Shown one piece after another: positions 46,901 to 57,124 of a DNA stretch of 64,000 nt. Source of the DNA: Flavobacterium dankookense (GTDB lineage: Bacteria > Bacteroidota > Bacteroidia > Flavobacteriales > Flavobacteriaceae); NCBI RefSeq assembly GCF_004362665.1, contig NZ_SNXR01000015.1, positions 264,945-328,944 of the forward strand, written 5' to 3'. How positions within the stretch are numbered: position 1 is the first letter of the stretch; every line of letters begins with the position of its first letter. The notes beneath the pieces were generated by a model that searched no databases, was not told where the DNA came from, and was given only the letters and a program-made list of their open reading frames with translations. The position numbers and the translations under genes are program-made.

Positions 46901-48305
46901 TGGTGGAAAACTTGAAATTGAAGATTTAAAAACTGTAGTTGGTGATGATAACGATGGAAATAAAGTTGATATTGTAATCTCACGTTCTACGGAATTGAAA
47001 TTAATTGATGTTAAAACTGGAATTCTATTAAGTACTCACAACATTCCTTACGGTTCATTTATCTATGTAAAAGATGGAGATGTGGTTGAAAAAGGAGCTG
47101 ATATTTGTAAATGGGATCCATATAATGGAGTTATCATTTCTGAATTTACTGGAAAAGTTGGTTACGAAGATTTAGAGCAAGGACAATCTTTCATGGTTGA
47201 AATTGATGAGCAAACTGGTTTCCAAGAAAAAGTAATCTCTGAAGGAAGAAATAAAAAATTAATACCAACTTTACATATCTATGGAAAAGATGGCGAATTA
47301 ATCCGTACTTACAATTTACCAGTTGGAGCTCACCTTATGGTAGAAGATGGAGAGAAAATTAAAGCAGGAAAAATTCTTGTGAAAATTCCTCGTCGTTCTT
47401 CAAAAGCAGGTGATATTACTGGAGGTTTACCAAGAATTACAGAGTTGTTAGAAGCTCGTAATCCTTCTAATCCTGCTGTAGTTTCAGAAATTGATGGAGT
47501 TGTTTCTTTCGGAAAAATCAAAAGAGGTAACCGTGAGATTGTAATTGAATCTAAATTTGGAGAGATTAAAAAGTATTTAGTTAAACTATCAAATCAAATT
47601 CTAGTTCAAGAAAATGACTTCGTAAAAGCTGGAGTTCCTTTGTCTGATGGTGCTATAACACCAGAAGATATTCTTAGAATTCAAGGTCCATCTGCTGTTC
47701 AACAGTATTTGGTTAACGAAATCCAAGAAGTGTATCGTCTGCAAGGTGTAAAAATCAATGACAAACACTTCGAAGTTGTTATCCGTCAAATGATGCGTAA
47801 AGTAAGAGTTGAAGATCCAGGAGATACATTATTCTTAGAAGAGCAATTAATTCATACGGCTGATTTCATTGTTGAAAACGATAAGTTATACGGAATGAAA
47901 GTGGTTGAAGATTGTGGAGATTCTGATGTGTTGAAAGCCGGTCAAATTGTCTCTCCACGTGAGTTGAGAGATGAAAATTCATTATTGAAACGTAATGATA
48001 AGAACTTAGTAGTTGCTCGTGATGTAATTACAGCTACTGCAACTCCAGTTCTTCAAGGTATTACAAGAGCTTCGCTTCAAACTAAATCGTTCATCTCTGC
48101 GGCATCGTTCCAAGAAACTACTAAAGTATTAAACGAAGCTGCTGTTGCAGGTAAAGTCGATACATTAGAAGGATTGAAAGAAAATGTAATTGTTGGACAT
48201 AGAATTCCTGCTGGTACAGGTATGAGAGATTACGATCATACTATTGTTGGCTCAAAAGAGGATTTCAATGAAATTATGTCTAAAAGAGAAGAATATATAT
48301 ACTAA
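43995..48305 (+). CDS. rpoC: DNA-directed RNA polymerase subunit beta'
   Basis: The N-terminal zinc motif ([22 protein letters not shown]), the catalytic [15 protein letters not shown] with its three Asp, the bridge-helix region ([22 protein letters not shown]) and the second zinc motif ([19 protein letters not shown]) are all present in 1436 residues. Two ATG codons stand in tandem (43995, 43998); either may be used. The stop lies 3 bases before the DUF3467 gene. Confidence 0.98.
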   Translation: MMNNRNNKDNKNTIKRFDRISIGLASPESILAESRGEVLKPETINYRTHKPERDGLFCERIFGPVKDFECACGKYKRIRYKGIVCDRCGVEVTEKKVRRDRVGHINLVVPIAHIWYFRSLPNKIGYILGLPSKKLDMIIYYERYVVIQAGIAQNAEGESLQRLDFLTEEEYLNILDTLPMENQYLDDNDPNKFIAKMGAECIMDLLARTDLDALSYDLRHSANNETSKQRKTEALKRLQVVESFREANLNRENRPEWMILKVIPVIPPELRPLVPLDGGRFATSDLNDLYRRVIIRNNRLKRLMEIKAPEVILRNEKRMLQESVDSLFDNTRKASAVKTESNRPLKSLSDSLKGKQGRFRQNLLGKRVDYSARSVIVVGPEMKLFECGLPKDMAAELYKPFVIRKLIERGIVKTVKSAKKIIDKKEPVVWDILENVIKGHPVLLNRAPTLHRLGIQAFQPKLIEGKAIQLHPLVCTAFNADFDGDQMAVHLPLGPEAILEAQLLMLASHNILNPANGAPITVPSQDMVLGLYYMTKERLSTPEHPILGQDLTFYSAEECNIALNEGRVELNARVKIRAKDFNENGELVYKIIQTTAGRVLFNEVVPQAAGYINEVLTKKSLRDIIGKILSVTDVPTTAAFLDEMKDMGYKFAFKGGLSFSLGDIRIPEQKTKLIADAREQVEGISLNYNMGLITNNERYNQVIDIWTSANAQLTELAMKNIREDQQGFNSVYMMLDSGARGSKEQIRQLTGMRGLMAKPKKSTAGGGEIIENPILSNFKEGLSILEYFISTHGARKGLADTALKTADAGYLTRRLHDVSQDVIVNSVDCGTLRGIEVSALKKNEEIVETLGERILGRVALQDVINPLDSNILVHAGEQITEAIVKAIEESPVEKVEVRSPLTCEAKKGICAKCYGRNLATGKMTQKGEAVGVIAAQSIGEPGTQLTLRTFHVGGVAGGVSEESTIVARFGGKLEIEDLKTVVGDDNDGNKVDIVISRSTELKLIDVKTGILLSTHNIPYGSFIYVKDGDVVEKGADICKWDPYNGVIISEFTGKVGYEDLEQGQSFMVEIDEQTGFQEKVISEGRNKKLIPTLHIYGKDGELIRTYNLPVGAHLMVEDGEKIKAGKILVKIPRRSSKAGDITGGLPRITELLEARNPSNPAVVSEIDGVVSFGKIKRGNREIVIESKFGEIKKYLVKLSNQILVQENDFVKAGVPLSDGAITPEDILRIQGPSAVQQYLVNEIQEVYRLQGVKINDKHFEVVIRQMMRKVRVEDPGDTLFLEEQLIHTADFIVENDKLYGMKVVEDCGDSDVLKAGQIVSPRELRDENSLLKRNDKNLVVARDVITATATPVLQGITRASLQTKSFISAASFQETTKVLNEAAVAGKVDTLEGLKENVIVGHRIPAGTGMRDYDHTIVGSKEDFNEIMSKREEYIY

Positions 48306-48308
48306 GTT

Positions 48309-48620
48309 ATGAGTGATAATAATCAACAACAAGGACAAATCAATATTGAGCTTGATGAAAAAACAGCTGATGGAATTTATTCTAATCTAGCCATTATAAA
48401 TCATTCAGCATCTGAATTTGTTTTAGATTTTGTTACTATTATGCCGGGAGTTCCTAAGGCAAAGGTTAAATCTAGGATTGTTTTAACTCCACAGCATGCA
48501 AAAAGGTTTCTTAAAGCATTGGGTGAAAATATCCATAGATTTGAAGTGAACAATGGTGAAATAAAAGACACCGATCAACCTCAAATTCCTTTGAATTTTG
48601 GTCCAGCTGGTCAGGCTTAA
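48309..48620 (+). CDS. DUF3467 family protein
   Basis: The 103-residue protein has the family pattern INIELDEKTADGIYSNLAIINHSASEFVLDFVTIMPGVPKAKVKSRIVLTPQHAKRFLKAL. DUF3467 genes stand directly after rpoC in many Bacteroidota, and they are thought to function with transcription or the cell envelope, but no role is proven. It closes the rpoBC operon and is followed by a terminator. Confidence 0.92.
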   Translation: MSDNNQQQGQINIELDEKTADGIYSNLAIINHSASEFVLDFVTIMPGVPKAKVKSRIVLTPQHAKRFLKALGENIHRFEVNNGEIKDTDQPQIPLNFGPAGQA

Positions 48621-48643
48621 TTATAAGTTTTTTTTAAAAAAAT

Positions 48644-48672
48644 GCCTCTCAAATTTGGGAGGCTTTTTTTTT
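48644..48672 (+). terminator. Terminator of the rpoBC-DUF3467 operon
   Basis: GCCTCTC pairs with GGGAGGC (one G-T pair) across AAATTT and is followed by nine T. Confidence 0.85.
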
Positions 48673-48905
48673 ACTATAATTTTAACTTTTATTAAATCAT
48701 TAATTTTCCCTCTTTTTATTTTTGTTATTGATAGATAATTAACTTAAAAATGATTATTTATCAACACGAAAACGTTATAGTTATCAGGGCTGTTGTTGTT
48801 GAATAATCTTTCTCATGTAAATGTGTTAATTTTATGTTGTCAAATTGTGAATATAAATATTTGCGGTAAGATGATTTGTCAAATTTTAACTTAAATCATT
48901 ACAAT

Positions 48906-51554
48906 ATGAAAAGATTTTTACACAAAGGATTACTCTGTTCATTTTTTGTTTCTGCTTCATTGTTTTCAGTTGATGCAATAGCGCAAAACATTTTTAGCGG
49001 AGAACCAGTTCAAGTTGTTGGTTCGTTTAATGGATACGCTACAACACCGTACAATTCTGATTATAGAACGACTAGTTTTAGAAGGGTTTCTGTCTCAACA
49101 GGAACTCCAACTGATGGAAGAGGTCAATGGGCTACCACAATCAACGTACAGCCTTCAGGAGGCAATGTTACTCCTATCAATATGCTTGGTGGTGGTGGAA
49201 ATGGATTTTTATTCATTTCAGGACCTTCTGGGAGTCGTTTTCAAAACAAATGGGTGTTTGATGGAATTGGTCAAGGTGCTTTGAACGCTGTTAACGGAAC
49301 AGTTTACAATACTGGAAATGATATGGGACTAAACATGAGTACTGCCGGCAGATATACTTTTGTTATGAATGATGTGGGTTACACAGGAACAAATTCTAGA
49401 TATTATGTTGGTTATACAACCAATGCTCCAGTAACCGTATCAAGAACAAGTCAAAGTTTTAATCTAACTCAAACAGTAGTCAATATTACTACTAGCGCAA
49501 CGCCTTCAAGTGGTGAAAATGTTTATGTGCGCTATAGAGTAGGAACAAACAATTTTTCTGCATCAACTGCTGTAGTGCAAGCGACAGGTTCTGGAACATC
49601 TTGGACTGCAACTTTACCTGCTCAAGCTTGTGGAAGTACTGTTCACTATTATGTATATACTAGTACAAGAACTTTAGCTCAAATCAACTCTGATTCTGAA
49701 ACTGATCGTTCCTTAGCTACCTTGCGTTATGATGATAATGGAGGAACAAACTATTCTTCTACTTTACCAGCAGCAATTACTTATTACGCAGATGCTGATG
49801 CTGATGGTTTTGGAAATCCATTAGTAACACAATCTAGTTGTACAGGTGCTCCAGTTGGTTATGTGTCTAATAACACTGATTGTAATGACAGTCAAATTCA
49901 ATATTTTGATGGTGATGGTGATGGATTTGGAGTTAATGTTCAAGTTGCTTGTGGTGTTTTAAATACTACTGATTGTGATGATGATAACGAAGAAGTTTAT
50001 CAATTAGGAAACTTTTATGTTGATGCGGATGGCGATAATTATTCTACAAGTGAAACTACAACTGAATTGTGTTATGGTGCTTCAGAGCCGATTGGTTACA
50101 GTGCAATCAATTTAGGATTAGACTGTGACGATACAAATGTAGCGATCTATCAATTAGGAAATTTTTATGTTGATGCTGATGGCGATAATTATTCTACTAG
50201 TGAGACAACTACTGAACTGTGTTATGGAGCAACTGAACCTGCAGGTTACAGTGCTATCAATTTAGGATTGGATTGTGATGATACTATTGCTGCTGTTAAT
50301 CCTGGTATGGCAGAAATACCATACGATGGTTTAGACAATGATTGTGATACTGTCTTAGACAATGGATTTGCTCCTTTTGTATCAACTATGTTAAATTGTG
50401 GAACCACTTTATCTAATATTGGTTCTTTAATATCATGTGTTGGAACTGTTAATGCTGCAGAATATAGATTTGAGGTTACAGGTCCAAACGGAACAGTAAC
50501 TATTGATAGAAATGTTCAGTACTTTAGTTTAACACAATTGGCAGATTATCAATATGCTACTACTTATTCAGTTAGAGTAATGCTGAGAAGAGCAGGACAA
50601 ACTAACTTTGTAGGTTACTACAGTTCACCTTGTTCATATTCTACGCCACCAGTTACTTCACCAGTTGGAGGAGTTGGTTCAACACAGTTGCAGTCATACT
50701 GTAATGGTACATTGCCAACTTTGGCTACATTGATAGCAACTACAAGTTTACCAGGAGTAACAGGATACCGTTTTAGAGTTACCAACACTGAAACAGGAAC
50801 TGTTCAAACTTTAGATAGAAGCTTACACTGGTTCTCTTTAACAATGTTAAATGAATTCCACTATGGCACTACTTATTTAGTAGATGTAGCCGTTAGAACA
50901 ACTGCTGCATTCCCTGCTGAGCCAACATTTGGTGCACCATGTTTTGTAACTACACCAGCGTTACCAAGTTTAACAGCTTATTGTGGTGGCGTTGTTCCAA
51001 ACAAAGGAATTACAATTCCAACTACTAGTTTGAATAGAGCTACTTTGTATCGTTTTGAGGTTACACGTTATTCAGATAATACTTTAAATACTATCTTGAG
51101 TGTACAACAAATTGATAGAACGCAACACTGGTTTAATTTTAACTTAGTTACAGATTATGTTCCAAATGGAGTATATGGCGTAAGAGTAAGCGTGATGACA
51201 TCAGGTTCTTTCCCTGGTTCATCAGTACTTGGTCAGTTCTTATATGGTGATACTTGTATTATTACTTCACCAAATATTGCTAGAGAAGCTACACCAGTTG
51301 CAACAAGTAGGTTTGAAGCTGTTGGTTATCCAAATCCATACGATTATGAGTTTGGTATCAAATTAGACACTACTAGTGATAGTATGGTTAGTATTAAGGT
51401 TTATGACATGATTGGAAAACTAATCGAACAAAGAGAAGTTGCACCAATTGACATTCCTGTACAAGCTATCGGAGAGCGTTATCCAACTGGAGTTTATAAC
51501 GTAGTTGTTAGCCAAGATGGTAATGCTAAATCATTACGTATGATTAAGAGATAA
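48906..51554 (+). CDS. Secreted T9SS protein with MopE-like repeats and WFSLT modules (882 aa)
   Basis: The ATG gives a signal peptide (MKRFLHKGLL...VDAIAQ); an upstream in-frame TTG is unlikely. An N-terminal domain of about 270 residues is followed by MopE-type, Asp-rich repeats likely to bind calcium (YVDADGDNYSTSETTTELCY..., GLDCDDT, EIPYDGLDNDCD); two of these are 150-bp tandem DNA copies (49998-50297). Three modules of about 90 residues follow, each with C-G-TL near the start, YRFEV/YRFRV, WFSLT or WFNFN, TTY-V-V and a late Cys. The C-terminus (VGYPNPYDYEFGIKL...GVYNVVVSQDGNAKSLRMIKR) is a sorting domain. It is probably a surface adhesin or filament subunit. Confidence 0.85.
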   Translation: MKRFLHKGLLCSFFVSASLFSVDAIAQNIFSGEPVQVVGSFNGYATTPYNSDYRTTSFRRVSVSTGTPTDGRGQWATTINVQPSGGNVTPINMLGGGGNGFLFISGPSGSRFQNKWVFDGIGQGALNAVNGTVYNTGNDMGLNMSTAGRYTFVMNDVGYTGTNSRYYVGYTTNAPVTVSRTSQSFNLTQTVVNITTSATPSSGENVYVRYRVGTNNFSASTAVVQATGSGTSWTATLPAQACGSTVHYYVYTSTRTLAQINSDSETDRSLATLRYDDNGGTNYSSTLPAAITYYADADADGFGNPLVTQSSCTGAPVGYVSNNTDCNDSQIQYFDGDGDGFGVNVQVACGVLNTTDCDDDNEEVYQLGNFYVDADGDNYSTSETTTELCYGASEPIGYSAINLGLDCDDTNVAIYQLGNFYVDADGDNYSTSETTTELCYGATEPAGYSAINLGLDCDDTIAAVNPGMAEIPYDGLDNDCDTVLDNGFAPFVSTMLNCGTTLSNIGSLISCVGTVNAAEYRFEVTGPNGTVTIDRNVQYFSLTQLADYQYATTYSVRVMLRRAGQTNFVGYYSSPCSYSTPPVTSPVGGVGSTQLQSYCNGTLPTLATLIATTSLPGVTGYRFRVTNTETGTVQTLDRSLHWFSLTMLNEFHYGTTYLVDVAVRTTAAFPAEPTFGAPCFVTTPALPSLTAYCGGVVPNKGITIPTTSLNRATLYRFEVTRYSDNTLNTILSVQQIDRTQHWFNFNLVTDYVPNGVYGVRVSVMTSGSFPGSSVLGQFLYGDTCIITSPNIAREATPVATSRFEAVGYPNPYDYEFGIKLDTTSDSMVSIKVYDMIGKLIEQREVAPIDIPVQAIGERYPTGVYNVVVSQDGNAKSLRMIKR
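49998..50297 (+). repeat. Two tandem 150-bp repeats in the 882-residue T9SS gene
   Basis: Two copies begin TATCAATTAGGAAA (49998 and 50148) and are nearly identical for 150 bases, encoding 50 residues of an Asp-rich MopE-like unit. The differences are mostly silent third-position changes, so the duplication is fairly recent. Confidence 0.85.
50271..50958 (+). repeat. Long direct repeat, left copy
   Basis: About 690 bases that recur at 63289-64000 with long stretches of identical nucleotides, including AATGTTCAGTACTTTAGTTT. It codes for the last MopE segment and the first two WFSLT modules of the 882-residue protein. Confidence 0.85.
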
Positions 51555-51577
51555 TCTATTTTACTCTTTTTATTTTA

Positions 51578-51612
51578 TACCCTGTCAAGCGATTGACGGG
51601 GTATTTTATTTT
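51578..51612 (+). terminator. Terminator of the 882-residue T9SS protein gene
   Basis: TACCCTGTCAA pairs with TTGACGGGGTA (one G-T pair) around GCGA, followed by a T-rich run. Confidence 0.85.
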
Positions 51613-52144
51613 AGTATTTATATCTTCTATAATTACAAAACTCATTGATTGTTACTAGCTAGTGCTTTTTTTGTTGTGTAGTTTCATGATCTTTAAGATT
51701 GTTTTTCTTGATTATCGATCTCTATACCTGTTATCCATTGGATATTTCTTGGGTAAATGCATATTCTATTCATTTTTAATCTGCTTATAGTGCTCGTTTT
51801 TAGTTAATGTTTACTGTTATTACCTTATACTTAAATACGATTTATATACATATTATATACGACATATACACGACATATATAGGTATTATATCTGGAGTAA
51901 GTATAACTTTATTATTTTTTATATATGACATAAGAATATTGTTCTATATCATTTTTTCTTTCTTAGAGTTATTTTTAAGCTATAATTGGCTGAAATGTTC
52001 AAAATGGTTAGAATGGATATTAATCACGATTGGCAAAATACTTTTTTATGTTTTTTTTCAGTTTTTGTAGTGTAGGCAATAAAGTCTTGTGTTTTGATTT
52101 TGTTGTTTACTTCACTGATTATCAATTTAAAATTTTAATAAGAC
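51613..52144. other. AT-rich gene-free stretch
   Basis: I see no convincing gene. A hydrophobic 87-residue frame (51807-52070) is best explained by T-rich composition. There are short repeated TATACGACATATACACGACA words near 51850. The stretch leads into a decayed gene and may itself be old coding DNA. Confidence 0.5.
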
Positions 52145-52850
52145 ATGGCTAAAGCAAATAATATTTTAAAGATTGAAGCTACGGTTGGCGAACTTACTTT
52201 TTTTAAGCTTGGGATCAAAAGCTTTATTAGCAAAAAAGGTAGTGTTTCAAAAGAAAGTATTGAAACGGATACTGGTGTTGTTCGTACGAGAGAAAACAAA
52301 AATTAGTTATCTCTATGTGTTGGCTTTGGTCGATTACTTCGAATGGGTTTGGTTAAGGCAGAAAACAGCCAAATGTCAAGTTGGTTGTTTCAAACACCTT
52401 ATAGTGTTAAACTGCTATATTATACTGTTTCTTAGAGAGATTAACGTAATGTTGTTCTGGTGTTGCGACAGTTGAAAGTAAGCTTGCATTGAAAGGATTT
52501 GATTTTAATGTCAACGCGCCGTTGAATAGTGTGCTTTTTACTCCTTATGATTTTAGATCTGTTAACTAACTCTCTTTCCTATCAAAAATCTTGTTGCTAT
52601 GGAGCAATTGAGTTTTCCTTAAAGTGCAACACATATTAGTTTTCAATTGGCGGGTTTTGGTATTAATTTTGAAGCTCAAGAAACCGATTTGGTTCTTATT
52701 TCTAATGAAAATGTAACTTTGACCATTATGGCAGGTGATGTTATAATTATAATGAGGATTTTTCTATTATGCTGGTTTTTGATATGGTTTATTTTTTTTA
52801 TTTATCTCAAGAGTTTATTCTTTTTGGGATTAGTTTTTAGTGGTTAGTTT
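52145..52850 (+). pseudogene. Frameshifted remnant of a Bacteroidota-specific conserved gene
   Basis: Three fragments in order belong to one protein family I know from many Bacteroidota (short proteins starting MAKxxxxxKIxGTxGxxxFYK and containing RTREN). Fragment 1 (52145-52306, 53 codons to a TAG) reads MAKANNILKIEATVGELTFF...SKKGSVSKESIETDTGVVRTREN. Fragment 2 (52471-52569) reads LKGFDFNVNAPLNSVLFTPYD and then hits TAA. Fragment 3 (about 52640-52760) reads ISFQLAGFGINFEAQETDL and continues VLISNENVTLTIM. The frames are interrupted by stops and shifts, and the middle segment is unrecognisable. The complete family members have about 200-230 residues. Their function is unknown. Confidence 0.7.
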
Positions 52851-52956
52851 TTTTTGTTCTCTATACTATTCCACGGTCTGAAAATTGTATTTTTATTTTT
52901 TAAATCATTTGAAAAGAGAGCTCTAATTGATGAAGTTTGGAGTGTTTTTTAACAAA

Positions 52957-52990
52957 AAAAAGTAGTGCTTTCGGCACTACTTTTTATTAT
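52957..52990. terminator. Bidirectional terminator beside the 1371-residue T9SS gene
   Basis: AAAAAGTAGTGC pairs perfectly with GCACTACTTTTT across TTTCG, with A and T runs on either side. Confidence 0.85.
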
Positions 52991-53008
52991 TATTGTTATC
53001 GAATTTTA

Positions 53009-56000
53009 TTAGTTCAATAATTTTCTTGTAATTATTAAACCTGAGCTTAATTTAATCTTTGCTAAATAAACTCCATTTGGATAGTTGAATACTTCTCTGA
53101 AACTTGTGCTGTCTCCATTCAATGCTGTTGAACTTAGAAGTTTTCCTGAAACGTCATACAAATCTACTTGAGCAATATTTTCTGTTGATTGAATATTGAT
53201 GTAGTTGTTTTTGATATAAGTAAACGTGTTGTTTACTGTATTGTCATTTGTTCCAAGATTAGCATTGGTGTATCTTAACACAAATCTGTTTTCAAAACTA
53301 CCTGTTGCTGATGTAAACGAATATGGTGTAGCACGTAAGTCGTGAATGATACCATTAGTTGTATCTTCTAGGTAAATTTCTTGATTAGCGTTTGCGAAAA
53401 TACCTTCTGCAATATCAATTCCAATTTTATATGTTCCTGATTGTGGCACATTGTATCCAATGTTTACTCTGTCATTTACGTCAAATGAAGGACGACCTTG
53501 AATAATGTAAGCATCATTTCCAATTTTCGAATAAAAATTATAAGCTGCAACCTTATCACCAAATGCATCATACATTCTATCTTTTCCAATGGTAGCTCCA
53601 TCAACATATCCTATTAAGGTTGTTAATTTGCTATTGTTTTGATCTACAATGTTCAGCCAAAGTCTGTCTTTTTGTTGGATGTTTTGTTCTTCTGCTTGTC
53701 TGTAGAATTGTGAATTGTCATAAGGACTTGTCACCGTACTGTAACGCATAGTGTTGTCAAAATAGATTATTTCTCCAGATGCTTCACTTTCTAGAAGGTT
53801 TACAAAAAATCCTTGACCAGAAGCGATTTTTCCATTATATCCTGGTGGCACAGAGCCAACTCCAGGAGTATAGGTTATATAATCGCTAGCAGCATAACTT
53901 AGTTGTGCACTACCGTAGAATGATGCTCCATTTGGACCAATTTGTGTTCCGTGTGACCATATTTTAACGAAACCATCTAGAACACCATTAGCAGAAATAA
54001 AAGTATCGGCATCTATTGCGGATGGGTAAGGATTTCCTAATAAATTCCAGTTGTCATCTTCCGCTGTTATAGGGAATCCATTTGTTCCAGTTAATCCAGT
54101 TGAAATTGTTCCTTTTAGTGCTGGTATATCTACAAGTCCATTGTTTGGTTTTCCTGAGAAGCTGAATGTAAAGTTAGTTGGTGTTGAAGGATGTCCGCTT
54201 GGACCTCTAACAATGTATCCTTTACCTTTAACTGCTGGCAAAATAAAATCATTTCCAGGTGCCCATTTACCTTGTCCACCGTTATTATTTGTTGCATTTG
54301 TATCCCATTTGTAGATATAATTTATACCTGATGTTGGAGAGAATTGGTAGGTGTATAACGATTCAAAAGGTGATGACCAATAGATGTAGTCATAGTTTCT
54401 TAGTGTACCTATTCTAGTGTAAGTAACACTATTATTATTACCCACATTGTTATTAATAGCTACATTTGTGATTTGTACTAAATTAGCATCGTCTTGTAGT
54501 GTTATGTTTCCACCGGCTGCTACTCTAATTTCATCGGTTACTATTAATGAATTTCCAGAGTTTACTACTAAAGTTGCTCCAGTTGCTACATTTAGTTTAC
54601 CAGCAAAAGCATTATAGGTTGTTCCAGTTACCACAGGAGGAAACGCACTTACACCTATAGATACACAATCTGTGTTGCTAGGTATTCCTACTGGAAGCCA
54701 GTTGGCTGCATTACTCCAATCACTAGTGCTAATTCCGTTCCATGCTTTTCCAGTTACCGTTGCTGTACCTGTTCTGTTTACTGGTAAAGAAGAAGGACAA
54801 TTTGCATCTCGTAAGGCAGTTACTGTGTATGAGGTTGTTACACCAGGACTAACACTAAATGTATAAGGGTTTGTTGATGTTGTAACTGTTACTGGAGTTG
54901 TGCCGTCAGTATATGTTAATGTCCAAGGTGCCACACCTGTTAATGCTATACTGATAGTAGTGTTAGCACAAGCTGAGCCTGTTCCAGAAATTACTGAAGT
55001 TGGTCCTTGAATTACAAAGTTAGTAGCTGTTCTAATGTTTGGAAATGAAGAACAAGCAGCATAATAAGTGTATGTTCCCGGTGTATTTGTATTCGCTAAA
55101 CCTGAACCTGCCACTCCAACTGGATTAAATGGAGTTCCTGTTGCAATGGCTGTACCACCTGTTGCTGCAGTATACCACTGTAGTGCACCAGCAGTTGAAG
55201 CAGAAATATTTGCTCCTGGCGGACCATTTACAAACCAAGTATAATTTCCAGTAATAGCTGTGTTACCAAATGCCCAAATAGTAGAATATAAAGTATATAT
55301 TGTTCCAGCAGTTAGTGGAACATTAGTCATTATAGGTTCGCTTCCGCCACTATCATCATCACCATCAACCCATGTTCCTGAGCCAGGACATTGTCCTGCA
55401 ACGAAAGAACCAGTAGTTATATAACCCATTCCGTCAAAAGCGGTATCGTTACCCATGGTAAAGGTGTAATTTCCTGAAATGTTAACTGTAAAAGTTAAAG
55501 CAGTATAATTGGAAGTTACTGTAGCAAAATTACATGTGCTTGGGCTTGTAATAATTGTAGCTGGTCTAAAAGCTACTGGATCTGTTGCTGCATTCCAAGA
55601 ACCTGATATTGTCATTCCTAGACTAATAAAATTTGTACAAGTTGCTGTAGCACTTATTGTTCCGGTTCCACCAGCACAAATAGTTGTTCCAGTAGTAACT
55701 GGAGGGTTAATCAAAGTTGTAAACGAGCTTGAAACCCAAGGACTAAAATCACCAGCACCACAATCACTTCTTATAAAGAAATAATAAACCGTATTTGGTG
55801 TTAATGAACCTATTGTAACCGTTGTTGCAGTTGTTGCTGTTCCTGAAACAGGAGTAACATTTGAAGTAGAAAGTACATATTGATAACCAACAGCTGGAAC
55901 AAAGGTTGGTGTCCAGCTTATTGCAGCCGATGTCGTTGTTGGTGTGATAGGTGCGGAAATTGTAGGAGCAAAACACGTTGGTGAGCTTACACACAAACCG

Positions 56001-57124
56001 AAGGTTCCAAAACTATCACCACCATATTCCCAAACTCTAATATATACTGTAGAACCCGCAGGTCTTGTAATTGTTAAAAACGAATCTAAACCTGGTCCAC
56101 TATCATCATCACAGGCAATAGAGGTTAAACTACCACACGTTCCATAATAGGCTTGCATTACTGTATCGGCAATTCCACCGCCAATATCAGAGGCATTTAT
56201 GGTTACAGAACCACTGACTGGCATAACAAAGCTATACCAAACATCGCCACCACCATATAATCCACAACTTGTAGCAGGTGTTGCACTATCTGTTGCGCCA
56301 ACATTAGTAAATGTTTTAGGTACACATGTAGAAGTTACAGTAATTGGTCGAGCAGTAGCACAATTATCAGGTAAAGGATAAGAAACTAGCGATATATCAT
56401 CGACTGCTGCAGGCGGTGCTGTTCCTAATGATGCGTTATTAACCCATTCAAAAATTACTCTTACTACGGTACCAGCATAAACAGCTGGTATTGTAATTTC
56501 TGGTGAAGTTAACCAAGTAGCTTGATTGTTATAGTCTAATCTTCCATTGGTTGGGTCTAAAGTATTTACAGTTAGTCTGGAATTGATGCCACCAACAACA
56601 CCATTTGCAGTAATTGGTGTGCCATAAGTTGGTACAAAAGTTGGAGTCGATGTAAGGTTAGTAGGGTGTGTTACAAACCATATTCTCATTCTGTCAAAAG
56701 TTGTTTCTCCTGCAGCAATCCAACGAAAATTTAGTTTAATATCATCTTCTGTAGCTGGAATTGTTATATCTCTGTAAAAATGAGTTGCTCTTGACGCTGT
56801 TAAAGTGTATGCATGTGGATCAGGTGTTGCACCTGTGTTATTTGTCACAAAGGCACAGTTTGTTGCAGTTCTTCCTACAACGCCTGTATCAACTGTCCAT
56901 TGATTTCTAGTAGCTCCTCCAGCTGCAGGTGAAAACCAACCATTCAAAAGTAATGTGTTTCCAACTTCAAAACCACCATTCCCAGTAGGTGAAATATGTG
57001 TGGTTTGTGAATAAATAGTATTTATACATGAAAAGAAATAAACCAATACTATGCTAAAAGTTAGTTTTGAATTAGCATGCACTATTTTCCACCATGATGA
57101 ATTAAAAGAATAATTTTTTCTCAT
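53009..57124 (-). CDS. Giant secreted T9SS protein with PPC-like and fibronectin III-like domains (1371 aa)
   Basis: The signal peptide has a long, Trp-containing n-region (MRKNYSFNSSWWKIVHANSK) before the hydrophobic core and cleavage near IYSQ. An N-terminal beta-sandwich like a MAM or carbohydrate-binding domain (residues about 45-250: GFEVGN...NLTSTPTFVPTYGTP...VRVIFEWVNN) comes first. A PPC-like domain follows (GGGDVWYSFVMPVSGSVTI...VYIRVWEYGGD), then a fibronectin III-like domain (PTTTSAAISWTPTFVPAVGYQY), Ig-like parts, the WNGISTSDWSNAANW...WSSP...GNPYPSAID module, and a type A sorting domain (VDLYDVSGKLLSS...NGVYLAKIKLSSGLIITRKLL). It is probably an adhesin; no catalytic residues were seen. 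Confidence 0.85.
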   Translation of the reverse strand: MRKNYSFNSSWWKIVHANSKLTFSIVLVYFFSCINTIYSQTTHISPTGNGGFEVGNTLLLNGWFSPAAGGATRNQWTVDTGVVGRTATNCAFVTNNTGATPDPHAYTLTASRATHFYRDITIPATEDDIKLNFRWIAAGETTFDRMRIWFVTHPTNLTSTPTFVPTYGTPITANGVVGGINSRLTVNTLDPTNGRLDYNNQATWLTSPEITIPAVYAGTVVRVIFEWVNNASLGTAPPAAVDDISLVSYPLPDNCATARPITVTSTCVPKTFTNVGATDSATPATSCGLYGGGDVWYSFVMPVSGSVTINASDIGGGIADTVMQAYYGTCGSLTSIACDDDSGPGLDSFLTITRPAGSTVYIRVWEYGGDSFGTFGLCVSSPTCFAPTISAPITPTTTSAAISWTPTFVPAVGYQYVLSTSNVTPVSGTATTATTVTIGSLTPNTVYYFFIRSDCGAGDFSPWVSSSFTTLINPPVTTGTTICAGGTGTISATATCTNFISLGMTISGSWNAATDPVAFRPATIITSPSTCNFATVTSNYTALTFTVNISGNYTFTMGNDTAFDGMGYITTGSFVAGQCPGSGTWVDGDDDSGGSEPIMTNVPLTAGTIYTLYSTIWAFGNTAITGNYTWFVNGPPGANISASTAGALQWYTAATGGTAIATGTPFNPVGVAGSGLANTNTPGTYTYYAACSSFPNIRTATNFVIQGPTSVISGTGSACANTTISIALTGVAPWTLTYTDGTTPVTVTTSTNPYTFSVSPGVTTSYTVTALRDANCPSSLPVNRTGTATVTGKAWNGISTSDWSNAANWLPVGIPSNTDCVSIGVSAFPPVVTGTTYNAFAGKLNVATGATLVVNSGNSLIVTDEIRVAAGGNITLQDDANLVQITNVAINNNVGNNNSVTYTRIGTLRNYDYIYWSSPFESLYTYQFSPTSGINYIYKWDTNATNNNGGQGKWAPGNDFILPAVKGKGYIVRGPSGHPSTPTNFTFSFSGKPNNGLVDIPALKGTISTGLTGTNGFPITAEDDNWNLLGNPYPSAIDADTFISANGVLDGFVKIWSHGTQIGPNGASFYGSAQLSYAASDYITYTPGVGSVPPGYNGKIASGQGFFVNLLESEASGEIIYFDNTMRYSTVTSPYDNSQFYRQAEEQNIQQKDRLWLNIVDQNNSKLTTLIGYVDGATIGKDRMYDAFGDKVAAYNFYSKIGNDAYIIQGRPSFDVNDRVNIGYNVPQSGTYKIGIDIAEGIFANANQEIYLEDTTNGIIHDLRATPYSFTSATGSFENRFVLRYTNANLGTNDNTVNNTFTYIKNNYINIQSTENIAQVDLYDVSGKLLSSTALNGDSTSFREVFNYPNGVYLAKIKLSSGLIITRKLLN

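Noticed and set aside
49998..50297. CRISPR-like array
   Set aside because: The units are 150 bp, contiguous, in frame and coding; there are no spacers or cas genes.
51807..52070. Open frame for an 87-residue hydrophobic protein
   Set aside because: The composition follows the T-rich DNA (Ile, Phe, Tyr, Leu), there is no promoter or recognisable family, and it lies in a decayed region.
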